A program made the position numbers and the translations under genes. From Rhodospirillaceae bacterium (GTDB taxonomy: Bacteria > Pseudomonadota > Alphaproteobacteria > SHVZ01): a DNA stretch of 37,555 bases. The notes below the pieces were generated by a model, which saw only the letters and a program-made list of their open reading frames with translations, was not told where the DNA came from and made no database searches. Positions 7,038-14,296 of the stretch are shown here, piece by piece. Each line of letters opens with the position of its first letter. Positions within the stretch are counted from its first letter, which is position 1. Location of the stretch: contig JAEULB010000175.1 in assembly GCA_016792585.1 (NCBI GenBank), positions 1 to 37,555 on the forward strand. Reading direction: 5' to 3'.

Positions 7038-9155
7038 ATGAAGATCTCGACGAAGCTTACGGGCCTGATCTGCGGCGCTGCGGCGCTCTCCGCCGGGCTG
7101 TTCGGACTGCTGTCCTACAACAGCTTCCAGTCGATCCAATTCCAGCGCGACATCGTCGCCGGCCAGACTTTCGTCGCGCCCCTGCGCGATCTCGCGGTCG
7201 CTCTCTATCGGCACGAGGTGGCGCTGCTCAGGGGCTTGTCGGCCCGCACTCCGGCGAGCGAGGCCGTCACCCGCAGCGAGGAGCAGATCAAGGCCGCGAT
7301 GACGCGCCTCGCGACCCTGCATCGCGACATGAAGGCGGCGCGCGGCTACGAAGCCGAGATTCCGAGCCTCAAGCCGGCCGTCGATCGCGTTCTCGCTCTG
7401 CGCGAGTCGCGCGACCTGGCCATCGCCGCCGTGGCCGAGGCCCACGAGGCGAGCTTGAACCAGCTCCTCGAGCAGGCCGCGCAGATCTCCACCATCTTCC
7501 ACAACATCGAGGACCCGAACGCGGACCTGGTGCTGTCGCAGATCGCCGAGTTCGAGATCTTCCCGGGCATCCTGATCGCCCGCGCCAACATGATGGGACG
7601 CATCTTCCAGATCGACGACGCCCGCAAGGGCGGCATGTCCTCGGGCTTCGTCATCCGCGGGCAGATGGACCAGCTCGGCCAGCAGATGGGCGTCGTGCGG
7701 GAACATCTGCAGAGCCTGGCGCGCGCGATGAACCGGTCGGCGCAGTCGGACGCCGACGGACGCGGCTGGGGGCCCTTCGTCCAGAGGGTGGCGGCGCTGA
7801 TCGAGCGTGAGCACAAGTTCCTCGCCGCCGTCGACGACGGCGTCCTCAACCCCAACGCGGCGCCGGTCCTCGCCGGCGCCGATGAGGCGCTGCTGGCCGG
7901 CCTGGTCGACCTCTGGTCTTCCATCTCGGCGACCTCGACCGCCGGGCTGGCGGCACGCCTCGGTGCTCTCGAGTTCGCCTTCTATTGGCATTCCGCGGCG
8001 ATCGCCGTCGCCATGATCGTGCTGTTCGTGGCGATGCTGTTGGGCGTGCGCAGCGTCAGCCGCGACATCAACGATGCCGAGGCCGTGACCACCCGCATCG
8101 CCGACGGCGACCTCGACATCGAGATTCCCGGCACCGAGCGCCCCGACGAGATCGGCGGCCTCGCGCGCTCGGTCGAGGTTCTCCGCCAGAACTCGGTCCG
8201 CCAGCGCACGATGCAGGAGAACGAGCGCGAGATGCAGGAGAAGGAGCGCGAGATGGTGGTGCGCCTGACCGAGACCGCGTCCAGGGTCGCGGAATCGGTC
8301 CAGGCGATTCGCGCCGCCTCCAGCGAGATCAGCCAGGGCAGCAACGATCTCGCCTCCCGCACCGAGCGCCAGGCGTCGGCGCTGCAGGAAACGGTCGCGA
8401 CCATGACCGAGATCTCGGCGACGGTCTCGATGAACGCCCAGAACTCCGAGAAGTCGCGCCAGCTGGCGGCGGAAGCACTGGCCAGCGCCGAGGACGGCGG
8501 CAAGGCGGTCTCCAGCGTCGTCGCCGCGATGTCGGCGATCGAGGGCTCGTCCGCCAAGATCAACGCGATCATCCAGGTGATGGAGGAGATCTCGTTCCAG
8601 ACCAAGCTGCTGGCGCTGAACGCGGCGGTCGAGGCGGCGCGCGCCGGCGAGACCGGCAAGGGCTTCGCGGTGGTGGCGCAGGAAGTGCGCTCGCTCGCCG
8701 ACCGCTCGCGCCAGGCCTCGCAGCAGATCCGCGACCTGATCGGGGAGTCGAGCAAGGAGGTCGGCCAGGGCGTGAAGCTGTCGGGCGAGGCCGGCGAGGC
8801 GCTCACCAGCATCATCGACACCGTCCGCCGCGTCGCCGAGATCGCGCCGGAGATCGCCGCCGGAAGCCGCGAGCAGGCACGCTCGATCACCGAGATCAAC
8901 AAGGCGCTCAGCGACCTCGATGCGGCGACGCAGCAGAATGCGGCGCTGGTCGAGGAGAGCTCGGCCGCTGCCGCCTCGCTGGCCGATCAGGCGGGCCAGC
9001 TGGTCACAGTGGTGTCGAGCTTCCAGGCCGGTGTCGAGACCGCGCCCGCGCCGGCGCCGGAAGCCGACGAGCCCCCGGCCGTGGCGGCACGGCCGGCTGC
9101 GAAGCGGGCGAAGAAGGCGAGCCAGCCGGACGGCGACTGGGACGAGGAGTTCTAG
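7038..9155 (+). CDS. Transmembrane methyl-accepting chemotaxis protein
   Basis: 705 residues, last gene of the che operon, 28 bases after cheY. One membrane helix near residues 8-28 and a second at about 314-337 enclose a large, mostly helical periplasmic sensor of about 285 residues, too long for a simple four-helix bundle and possibly a bimodular helical (HBM-like) type. A HAMP domain follows (about 338-390), then a coiled coil rich in EREMQEKERE, and the MCP signalling domain (about 420-665) with the conserved hairpin tip around 515-560 (FQTKLLALNAAVEAARAG). An Ala/Pro/Lys tail ends in the acidic-aromatic GDWDEEF. This resembles the CheR/CheB-tethering WEEF-type tails of alphaproteobacteria but has one extra residue between Trp and Phe. 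Confidence 0.95.
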   Translation: MKISTKLTGLICGAAALSAGLFGLLSYNSFQSIQFQRDIVAGQTFVAPLRDLAVALYRHEVALLRGLSARTPASEAVTRSEEQIKAAMTRLATLHRDMKAARGYEAEIPSLKPAVDRVLALRESRDLAIAAVAEAHEASLNQLLEQAAQISTIFHNIEDPNADLVLSQIAEFEIFPGILIARANMMGRIFQIDDARKGGMSSGFVIRGQMDQLGQQMGVVREHLQSLARAMNRSAQSDADGRGWGPFVQRVAALIEREHKFLAAVDDGVLNPNAAPVLAGADEALLAGLVDLWSSISATSTAGLAARLGALEFAFYWHSAAIAVAMIVLFVAMLLGVRSVSRDINDAEAVTTRIADGDLDIEIPGTERPDEIGGLARSVEVLRQNSVRQRTMQENEREMQEKEREMVVRLTETASRVAESVQAIRAASSEISQGSNDLASRTERQASALQETVATMTEISATVSMNAQNSEKSRQLAAEALASAEDGGKAVSSVVAAMSAIEGSSAKINAIIQVMEEISFQTKLLALNAAVEAARAGETGKGFAVVAQEVRSLADRSRQASQQIRDLIGESSKEVGQGVKLSGEAGEALTSIIDTVRRVAEIAPEIAAGSREQARSITEINKALSDLDAATQQNAALVEESSAAAASLADQAGQLVTVVSSFQAGVETAPAPAPEADEPPAVAARPAAKRAKKASQPDGDWDEEF

Positions 9156-9226
9156 GGGCGGAAGCCGCCATGCCTGTGCCAAGATCGTGGCCTAGGCTCC
9201 CGCCCAAGTCCCCTTAGGAGGCGCCC

Positions 9227-9583
9227 TTGCGGCACCTGCTTTTCGTTCTTCTCGCCCTCATGGTCTCCGGATGCATCGAGGACGGCCGCGGCAGCCCATT
9301 CGGCAGCTCCCCGCGCCCGGTGACGCAGGCATCCCGCGAGGATCCGCCGCTCCGGATCGTCCAGGCACGCTACGGCACCGACCGGCGCACCTGCGATGCG
9401 ACGCGGGCGGTTCGCCGCGCCTGCGAAGGCGAGTCCGACTGCTCGCTGAAGGCCGGCAACGAGCTCTGCGGCGACCCCACCCCGGGACAGGTGAAGACGC
9501 TCTACGTCAGCTATCGCTGCCGCGGACGCGTGCGCGACATCACGCGCCAGGAAGGCAAGTACCTGAGCCTCGACTGCGACTGA
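9227..9583 (+). CDS. Secreted lipoprotein with SUEL/rhamnose-lectin-like domain (copy 1 of 3)
   Basis: 118 residues from TTG 9227, chosen because AGGAGG lies 5 bases upstream and because it gives a complete lipoprotein signal (hydrophobic core, then MVSGC as lipobox). The mature part is a single domain of about 75 residues with six cysteines, in the pattern RRTC, RRAC, DCSL, LCGDP, VSYRC and LDCD. The order ARYG, then Cys-x2-Cys blocks, NELCGDP, K-x-L-x-V-x-Y-x-C matches the layout of galactose/rhamnose-binding SUEL-type lectin domains (YGR, DPC and KYLxVxYxC motifs in animals). That identification is from motif order only. Two paralogues follow immediately. Likely anchored in the envelope; ligand unknown. 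Confidence 0.75.
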   Translation: MRHLLFVLLALMVSGCIEDGRGSPFGSSPRPVTQASREDPPLRIVQARYGTDRRTCDATRAVRRACEGESDCSLKAGNELCGDPTPGQVKTLYVSYRCRGRVRDITRQEGKYLSLDCD

Positions 9584-9649
9584 CGCAACCGGAACGCCCG
9601 ACCGGCGTTGCTAGGAGACCCCCGGCGCCCCTCCCGAGGAGACCTTCCT

Positions 9650-10141
9650 ATGCGGCGTCACCTGCTCTCCACCCTTCTCAGCTTCGCCGTCGTCGCGTCG
9701 AGCGCCACGGCGGCCCTCGCCCAGCCCGACGGGGCCAACCGGCCGAGCTATTACGGCAGCCCGTACAGCCCCTATACCCAGGATCGCTATTACGACGACG
9801 ACGACGATCGCTACGACTATCGCTACGGCAATGCGCCTTACGTGCGCCCGCAGCCGCAGCCCTATTCCTACCAGCCCCGCTACGACCAACGGGCGCAGCG
9901 CTTCGGCGGGCTGCAGATCCTGGAGGCCTGGTACGGCCGCGGCCGGCGGGTCTGCGACGCCGCGCACTCGATGCGCCGCGCCTGCGAAGGCCAGCCGGGC
10001 TGCGAGGTGAAAGCGGGCAACGAGCTTTGCGGCGACCCGGTACCGGGCGTCATCAAAGGCCTGACCGTGACCTATCGTTGTCACGGCGACGTCCGGCGCG
10101 CCGAGCAGCGCGAGCCGGGCTACATCGGTCTTCGTTGCTGA
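9650..10141 (+). CDS. Secreted protein with SUEL/rhamnose-lectin-like domain (copy 2 of 3)
   Basis: 163 residues from ATG 9650, with a GAGGAGA ribosome-binding site; the frame extends upstream but the signal peptide starts here. Residues 1-24 are a Sec signal (hydrophobic LLSFAVVASSATAAL, then A-L-A before QPDG). Residues 25-85 are a low-complexity Tyr/Asp/Pro/Gln segment with a run of acidic residues (YYDDDDDRYDYRYG). The C-terminal 75 residues are the same six-cysteine domain as its neighbours, here with the most lectin-like motifs: EAWYGRGRRVC, GNELCGDPVPG and K-G-L-T-V-T-Y-R-C. It differs from copy 1 in having a cleavable signal rather than a lipobox. The disordered Tyr/Asp-rich segment may be a surface linker. 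Confidence 0.75.
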   Translation: MRRHLLSTLLSFAVVASSATAALAQPDGANRPSYYGSPYSPYTQDRYYDDDDDRYDYRYGNAPYVRPQPQPYSYQPRYDQRAQRFGGLQILEAWYGRGRRVCDAAHSMRRACEGQPGCEVKAGNELCGDPVPGVIKGLTVTYRCHGDVRRAEQREPGYIGLRC

Positions 10142-10162
10142 TCCTCTGACAGGAGTCACCTC

Positions 10163-10567
10163 ATGCGACGCCTTCTCGGCCTCCTCGCTCTGGCGCTGGT
10201 CCTCGGCTTCGGTCTCGAAGCCGTGGCGCAGACCGCCTATCCCTCGACGCCGATGCCCTATCCGCAGATCGGGCAGGCGCCGGGCTTCGACCGCGATCGC
10301 GATCGTGACCGGCGCCACTGGCGGCGCGACATCCACATCATGAGCGCCTGGTATGGCCTCGAAGGCCGGGCCTGCAACGCGACGCGCGATGCCCGGCGTC
10401 TCTGTGAGGGCCGCTCGGAGTGCACGATCCCGGCGACCAACCGGCTCTGCGGCGATCCGGCGCCCTACGTCACCAAGGTGCTGACGGTCTGGTACCGCTG
10501 CGGCAACCGCCCGCCGCGGAGCACCACCCGCTGGGAAGGCCGCTACGTGGGTCTCCGCTGCGACTGA
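10163..10567 (+). CDS. Secreted protein with SUEL/rhamnose-lectin-like domain (copy 3 of 3)
   Basis: 134 residues from ATG 10163, with CAGGAG upstream. A Sec signal peptide (LLGLLALALVLGFGLEAVAQ) is followed by a short Pro/Tyr and Arg/Asp linker, then the shared six-cysteine domain: IMSAWYGLEGRACNA, RRLCEG, ECTIPATNRLCGDP, V-L-T-V-W-Y-R-C and VGLRCD. The three copies lie head to tail within 1.35 kb with gaps of 66 and 21 bases, so they probably arose by tandem duplication and may be co-transcribed. A strong hairpin follows 21 bases after the stop. I cannot name a ligand; carbohydrate binding is inferred only from resemblance to SUEL-type lectins. Confidence 0.75.
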   Translation: MRRLLGLLALALVLGFGLEAVAQTAYPSTPMPYPQIGQAPGFDRDRDRDRRHWRRDIHIMSAWYGLEGRACNATRDARRLCEGRSECTIPATNRLCGDPAPYVTKVLTVWYRCGNRPPRSTTRWEGRYVGLRCD

Positions 10568-10588
10568 GCGCCGACGTTTCCTGATCGG

Positions 10589-10618
10589 AACGGCGCCGGA
10601 GGCGACTCCGGCGCCGTT
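10589..10618. terminator. Perfect 13-bp hairpin, likely transcription terminator
   Basis: Arms 10589-10601 and 10606-10618 are exact reverse complements around a GCGA loop. It lies between the third lectin-like gene and the convergent small gene at 10625-10840. There is no T run on either side, so it would be an imperfect intrinsic terminator. Its core (ACGGCGCCGGA / TCCGGCGCCGT) is the same as in the two terminators at 18331 and 22661. Confidence 0.65.
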
Positions 10619-10624
10619 CGCCTG

Positions 10625-10840
10625 TCAGGTCTTGAAGTAGTGCGGGAAGGTGTTGCGCATGCGGTAGAGCCTGGGCGTCAGCTGGTCGCGCGCCTGTACG
10701 CTCGGCGGCCTGCGGAAGTACTCGTAGTAGTCGCAGCCGACCTGCGCTGCCTCCTTGCCCTCCGGCGAGAGCGGCCACTCGCGCCAGATCTCGTAGAGGC
10801 CGTGGCCGAGACCGCCGTCGACCTGGTACTTCATCATCAT
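10625..10840 (-). CDS. Small conserved-looking hypothetical protein
   Basis: A 71-residue frame starting at one of three consecutive ATG codons (10840, 10837 or 10834), with AAGAGA about 14 bases upstream of the first. It encodes a soluble, aromatic- and charge-rich protein with segments such as GHGLYEIWREWPLSPEGKEA and LYRMRNTFPHYFKT. I do not recognise the family. Support comes from strong third-position GC bias, a sensible amino-acid composition compared with the arginine-rich antisense frames elsewhere, and a terminator-like hairpin just beyond its stop. The frame stays open upstream into the methyltransferase gene, but that part is antisense. It is divergent from the DUF938 gene with a 76-base gap. 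Confidence 0.6.
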   Translation of the reverse strand: MMMKYQVDGGLGHGLYEIWREWPLSPEGKEAAQVGCDYYEYFRRPPSVQARDQLTPRLYRMRNTFPHYFKT

Positions 10841-10916
10841 CGCGAGATACGGTCTCTTGCCGCCCGCTCTCGAGTGAATGCAATCGCGCCCGGGTCCTGA
10901 GCGCAACCGGAAACAC

Positions 10917-11519
10917 ATGACCGATTCGAGACAATTCGCGCCCGCCACCCAGCGCAACCGCGACCCGATCCTCGAGGTGCTGAAGGCCGAGTTGCCGGCC
11001 TCCGGCCTCGTGCTCGAGATCGCCAGCGGATCGGGCGAGCATGTCGTCCACTTCGCCGAGGCGCTGCCGGGCCTCTCCTTCCAGCCGAGCGACCCCAATC
11101 CGGCCGCGCTCGCCAGCATCGCGGCCTGGACCGCCGAGGCCGGCGCCGCCAACGTGCGGGCGCCAGTCAGGCTGGACGTGACCGAACGGCCGTGGCCGGT
11201 CGCATCCGCCGACGCAATCCTCTGCATCAACATGGTCCACATCTCGCCCTGGGAGGCAACGGCGGCGCTGATCGAAGGCGCCGCGGCGATCCTGCCGGCG
11301 GGCGGCCTGCTCTATCTCTACGGTCCTTATTTCCGCCGCGAGGTCGAGACCGCGCCCAGCAACCTCGCCTTCGACCGCAGTCTCCGGGATCGCAATCCGG
11401 CCTGGGGGATCCGCGATCTGGCCGAGGTGGCGGCGCTGGCCCAGCGATCGAAATTTTCTCGGCCCCGCTTGACGGAGATGCCGGCGAACAATCTCAGCGT
11501 CGTTTTCAGGCAGATCTAG
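10917..11519 (+). CDS. DUF938 family SAM-dependent methyltransferase-like protein
   Basis: 200 residues from ATG 10917; upstream in-frame codons precede the conserved start and lack a good ribosome-binding site. The family signature is clear: RQFAPATQRNRDPIL at the N-terminus, the SAM-binding VLEIASGSGEHVVHFA, then FQPSDPNPAALASI, AILCINMVHISPW and LLYLYGPYFR. DUF938 proteins look like class I methyltransferases, but their substrate is unknown. It is a stand-alone gene, with an AT-rich intergenic region of 173 bases after its stop. No membrane segment or targeting signal is seen. Confidence 0.9.
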   Translation: MTDSRQFAPATQRNRDPILEVLKAELPASGLVLEIASGSGEHVVHFAEALPGLSFQPSDPNPAALASIAAWTAEAGAANVRAPVRLDVTERPWPVASADAILCINMVHISPWEATAALIEGAAAILPAGGLLYLYGPYFRREVETAPSNLAFDRSLRDRNPAWGIRDLAEVAALAQRSKFSRPRLTEMPANNLSVVFRQI

Positions 11520-11536
11520 CGTTAATGAACGAATGC

Positions 11537-11565
11537 TTGTCGTAATTCTGGAAAATTGTTTTTAT
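11537..11565 (+). promoter_or_regulatory. Possible promoter in AT-rich gap before the 11693 gene
   Basis: TTGTCG (11537-11542), a 17-base spacer and TTTTAT (11560-11565) lie in the most AT-rich stretch of the window (about 11521-11600). The region also holds several T/A runs. A leader of roughly 120 bases would separate this from GTG 11693. Pattern-based only. Confidence 0.35.
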
Positions 11566-11692
11566 TTTCAAGCTGTTTTCCCCAAATCTTCAAGGCAAAG
11601 TAACGGGATACCCTGCGCCAGATAGGGTGTCGGCGTAGACAGGCGCCGGGTTGGGGACCGGCCGCAGAAGGCGGCCCAAGGGGGAAGTCCAA

Positions 11693-13384
11693 GTGTTTCT
11701 CTTTCGCCAGAAGACGTACGAGATCCAGGCATCTCGCAAGGGCCGCTGGACGATCGAACAGACGTCCCACGATCCGGCCGAAGCCGAGGCTGCCGCCAAG
11801 GCCCTCCTCAACAAGCTCAAGGACATCGAGGCGATCCGCGTGGTGCTCGACAGCGCCAGCGAGAAAGTCCTGTTCGAGCAGAAGAAGCCCCAGACCAAGC
11901 AGCCGCTCGTCGTGCCGCAGATCGAGGAGGCGCCGGTCTGCGCCCAGCCGGACGATCTCTACGGACCGCAGAGCCGCAAGATCGTGAACCGGCTGTTCCG
12001 CCAGTACCTCGACAAGGCGCTGCTGACGCCGACCGAGATCATGCACAACGGCCGCGAGATGAAGCGGGTGATGGACTTCGAGTCCATCGTGCAGACTGCG
12101 ATCGACCGCGTCGCCCGCGTGCAGAAAGGCGCCGAGGGCCAGGATGCCAAGAAGCGCGGCGACGCGCTCTGGGGCATGGTCAACGGCATCTCCAAGCGCG
12201 CCAACGAAGCCGACAAGCTGAAGCTGCCCAACATCCGCGAGGTCGGATTCGACGAGGCGGTGAAGTTCGTGACGAAGACGGCGAAGCCGGAGGAGCTCAA
12301 GTTCCTGCTGCGCTGCGTCTTCGCGCGCGAGCTCTCCCAGACCCGTTCCTGGTACGGCAAGCTGACCCAGGTGCTCGAGTGGAGCAACACCTCGAGCGAG
12401 GCCGCGGGCCTGGTCCTGCTCGACGACTTCGTCTCCGACACGCTCGCCAGCGGCTCGATGATCGCCGACATCCTGGGATCGCCGGTGAACCTGGCATCCG
12501 CCCTCCTCAAGCTCCTCGACATCGCCGACGGCGAGTACAGGCCCGCCAAGGGCCAGTCGCCGGAAATGGCCGGCCTCGAAGAGATGCTGTGCAAGCTGAT
12601 GAAGACCGGGCGCCTGCCGGCGAGCCGCGACTTCCTGCTCGAGCGCGTGCGCTCGGAGCTCCGCACCACGAACCTGCTCTCGAAAAACGACACCGGCGCC
12701 GAGATCGAGCGCTTCTGCGAGATCATCGACCGCGTGCTGCTCGATGGCGGCGTCGCCGGCGGCATCGGCATGGCCGAAGCGCTGGTGGCGCGCGCAACCG
12801 TGATCCTCAACGTCGGCGGCGCCGTGGGCCAACGCGAAGGCGTTGTCTGGGTACTGCGCCGCGGCCCCACGCCGCTCGCCAACGCGCACTACCTGACCGC
12901 CATCCTCAACAGCCGGATCGCGCCTGCCCTCGACGACGTGCCGGCAACCCATCTGGAGTCGCTGGTCGGCGGCATGAGCGAACTGGTCGGCGGGCCGGGC
13001 ACGCCGATGGACCACATGCGTGCGGTCACCAGCCTCTATCGCGCGGTCGAAGGCTGCGTCGGGCTTCCGCCGGAATCGGCACAGGCGATCACGAAGCGCC
13101 TCGACGACCTGCTGTTCGAGTACGTGGTCAAGGGCAAGATCGTCGAGCAGATGGACAACCCGGGCTGGAAGCTGCACACCCGCGCCTTCCTCCTGATGCA
13201 GATGTGCATGCCGGACGTGCTGCCCGAGGGCAAGGCCGTGTCGGTCGCCCGCAAGGCCGTGGTGAATCACCTCCGCCGGCCGAACTTCGAGATCGAGCTG
13301 ATCTCGGGCGTCGCCGATCCGAACGAGCAGAAGAAGATCATCCTGCAGTGCCACCATCTGATGAAGGCGGGCGGCTTCAGGTAA
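11693..13384 (+). CDS. Uncharacterised protein, longer paralogue of the 199-1554 product
   Basis: 563 residues from GTG 11693, preceded by GGGGGAAG 7 bases upstream; the matching N-terminus of the paralogue confirms this start. Conserved blocks are MFLFRQKTYEIQASRKGRWT (1-20), VVPQIEEAPVCAQPDDLYGP, NRLFRQYLDKALLTPTEIMH and ELSQTRSWYGKLTQVLEW. The protein is predicted helical and soluble with no enzyme motif that I recognise. Compared with the paralogue it has about 110 additional residues between the shared SRIAPALD region and the shared C-terminal 30 residues (FEIELISGVADPNEQKK). It probably has its own promoter in the AT-rich gap upstream, and the aminotransferase gene begins 9 bases after its stop. 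Function unknown; association with the chemotaxis locus is positional. Confidence 0.9.
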   Translation: MFLFRQKTYEIQASRKGRWTIEQTSHDPAEAEAAAKALLNKLKDIEAIRVVLDSASEKVLFEQKKPQTKQPLVVPQIEEAPVCAQPDDLYGPQSRKIVNRLFRQYLDKALLTPTEIMHNGREMKRVMDFESIVQTAIDRVARVQKGAEGQDAKKRGDALWGMVNGISKRANEADKLKLPNIREVGFDEAVKFVTKTAKPEELKFLLRCVFARELSQTRSWYGKLTQVLEWSNTSSEAAGLVLLDDFVSDTLASGSMIADILGSPVNLASALLKLLDIADGEYRPAKGQSPEMAGLEEMLCKLMKTGRLPASRDFLLERVRSELRTTNLLSKNDTGAEIERFCEIIDRVLLDGGVAGGIGMAEALVARATVILNVGGAVGQREGVVWVLRRGPTPLANAHYLTAILNSRIAPALDDVPATHLESLVGGMSELVGGPGTPMDHMRAVTSLYRAVEGCVGLPPESAQAITKRLDDLLFEYVVKGKIVEQMDNPGWKLHTRAFLLMQMCMPDVLPEGKAVSVARKAVVNHLRRPNFEIELISGVADPNEQKKIILQCHHLMKAGGFR

Positions 13385-13393
13385 GGTAGGGGG

Positions 13394-14296
13394 ATGGAAA
13401 CATCCCTCCTCCCCGACGGCTGCGCCTACATCGACGGCCGCACCATGCCGATCGCCGAGGCGGCGATCCCCGTCACCGATTTCGGCTATCGCCGCTCCGA
13501 CGTCACCTACGACGTCGTCAGCGTCTGGGGCGGCGCCTTCTTCCGCCTCGACGATCACATCAAGCGGTTCCGCGCCTCGATGCGCTCGATCCGGCTCGAC
13601 CCGCCGGAGTCGGACGACGACATCCGCAAGATCCTGACCGAGTGCGTGCGCCGAACCGGGTTGCGCGAGGCCTATGTCGCGATGGACTGCCTGCGTGGCC
13701 GCCCGAAGCCGGGCCTTCCCCGGCACCCGGTCAACTGCCGCAATTACATCGTGGCCTTCGCCATCCCCTGGGTCTGGGTGATGCCGCCGGAGATGCAGGC
13801 GCGCGGTGCACACCTCATCGTCGCGAAGACGCCGCGCATTGCCGACGAGTCCGTCGACCCCAAGGTGAAGAACTTCCACTGGGGCGACCTGACGCGCGGC
13901 CTGTTCGAGGCGCATGACCAGGGCGCCGACAACTGCGTGCTGACCGACGGCAAGGGCTTCGTCACCGAAGGACCCGGCTACAACGTCTTCAGCATCACCG
14001 GCGGCGCGGTCGCCACGTCCGACCATGGCGCGCTCGAAGGCATCACGCGGCTGTCGGTCAAGGAGCTCTGCGCCGAGCTCGACATCCCCTTCGCGATCCG
14101 CAAGCTGCCAGTCGAGGAGCTGAAGGACGCCGACGAGATCTTCCTCGCCACCACCGCCGGCGGCATCATGCCGGCCTCCCGCATCGACGGCCGCATCATG
14201 GGCAACGACCGGCCCGGGCCGATCTCGTCGCGCTTACGCGAGACCTTCTGGAAGAAGCGCGCCGAAGGCTGGCACGCGACGCCGATCGCGTACTAG
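13394..14296 (+). CDS. Class IV PLP aminotransferase, (R)-amine transaminase-like
   Basis: 300 residues of fold type IV PLP aminotransferase. The PLP lysine is K159 in DPKVKNFHWGDL, and the phosphate-side glutamate is E192 in FVTEGPGYNVF. LATTAGGIMPASRIDG is the C-terminal signature. In the N-terminal domain RSDVTYDVVSVWGG and FFRLDDHIKRF (about 34-59) match, as I recall it, the pattern of (R)-selective amine transaminases such as the Aspergillus terreus enzyme rather than D-alanine or branched-chain aminotransferases. The IPWVWVMPPEMQ block also fits. Substrate is not established. The start is ATG 13394 with AGGTAGGGGG just upstream, 9 bases after the preceding gene, so co-transcription is likely. 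Its stop overlaps that of the convergent hydrolase gene. Confidence 0.9.
   Translation: METSLLPDGCAYIDGRTMPIAEAAIPVTDFGYRRSDVTYDVVSVWGGAFFRLDDHIKRFRASMRSIRLDPPESDDDIRKILTECVRRTGLREAYVAMDCLRGRPKPGLPRHPVNCRNYIVAFAIPWVWVMPPEMQARGAHLIVAKTPRIADESVDPKVKNFHWGDLTRGLFEAHDQGADNCVLTDGKGFVTEGPGYNVFSITGGAVATSDHGALEGITRLSVKELCAELDIPFAIRKLPVEELKDADEIFLATTAGGIMPASRIDGRIMGNDRPGPISSRLRETFWKKRAEGWHATPIAY

Noticed and set aside
7002..9182. 726-codon open frame antisense to the MCP gene
   Set aside because: No recognisable domain, skewed Arg/Asp/Leu composition, and full overlap with a clear MCP.
1555..11692. Shared regulatory motif upstream of both unknown paralogues
   Set aside because: Both upstream regions are AT-rich and contain GAAAAT/TTCAAGG-like words, but no aligned block long enough to exceed chance was found.
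11522..14026. 834-codon open frame antisense to the unknown protein and aminotransferase genes
   Set aside because: It spans two well-supported genes and reads as an antisense artefact rich in Asp/Val/Arg/His.
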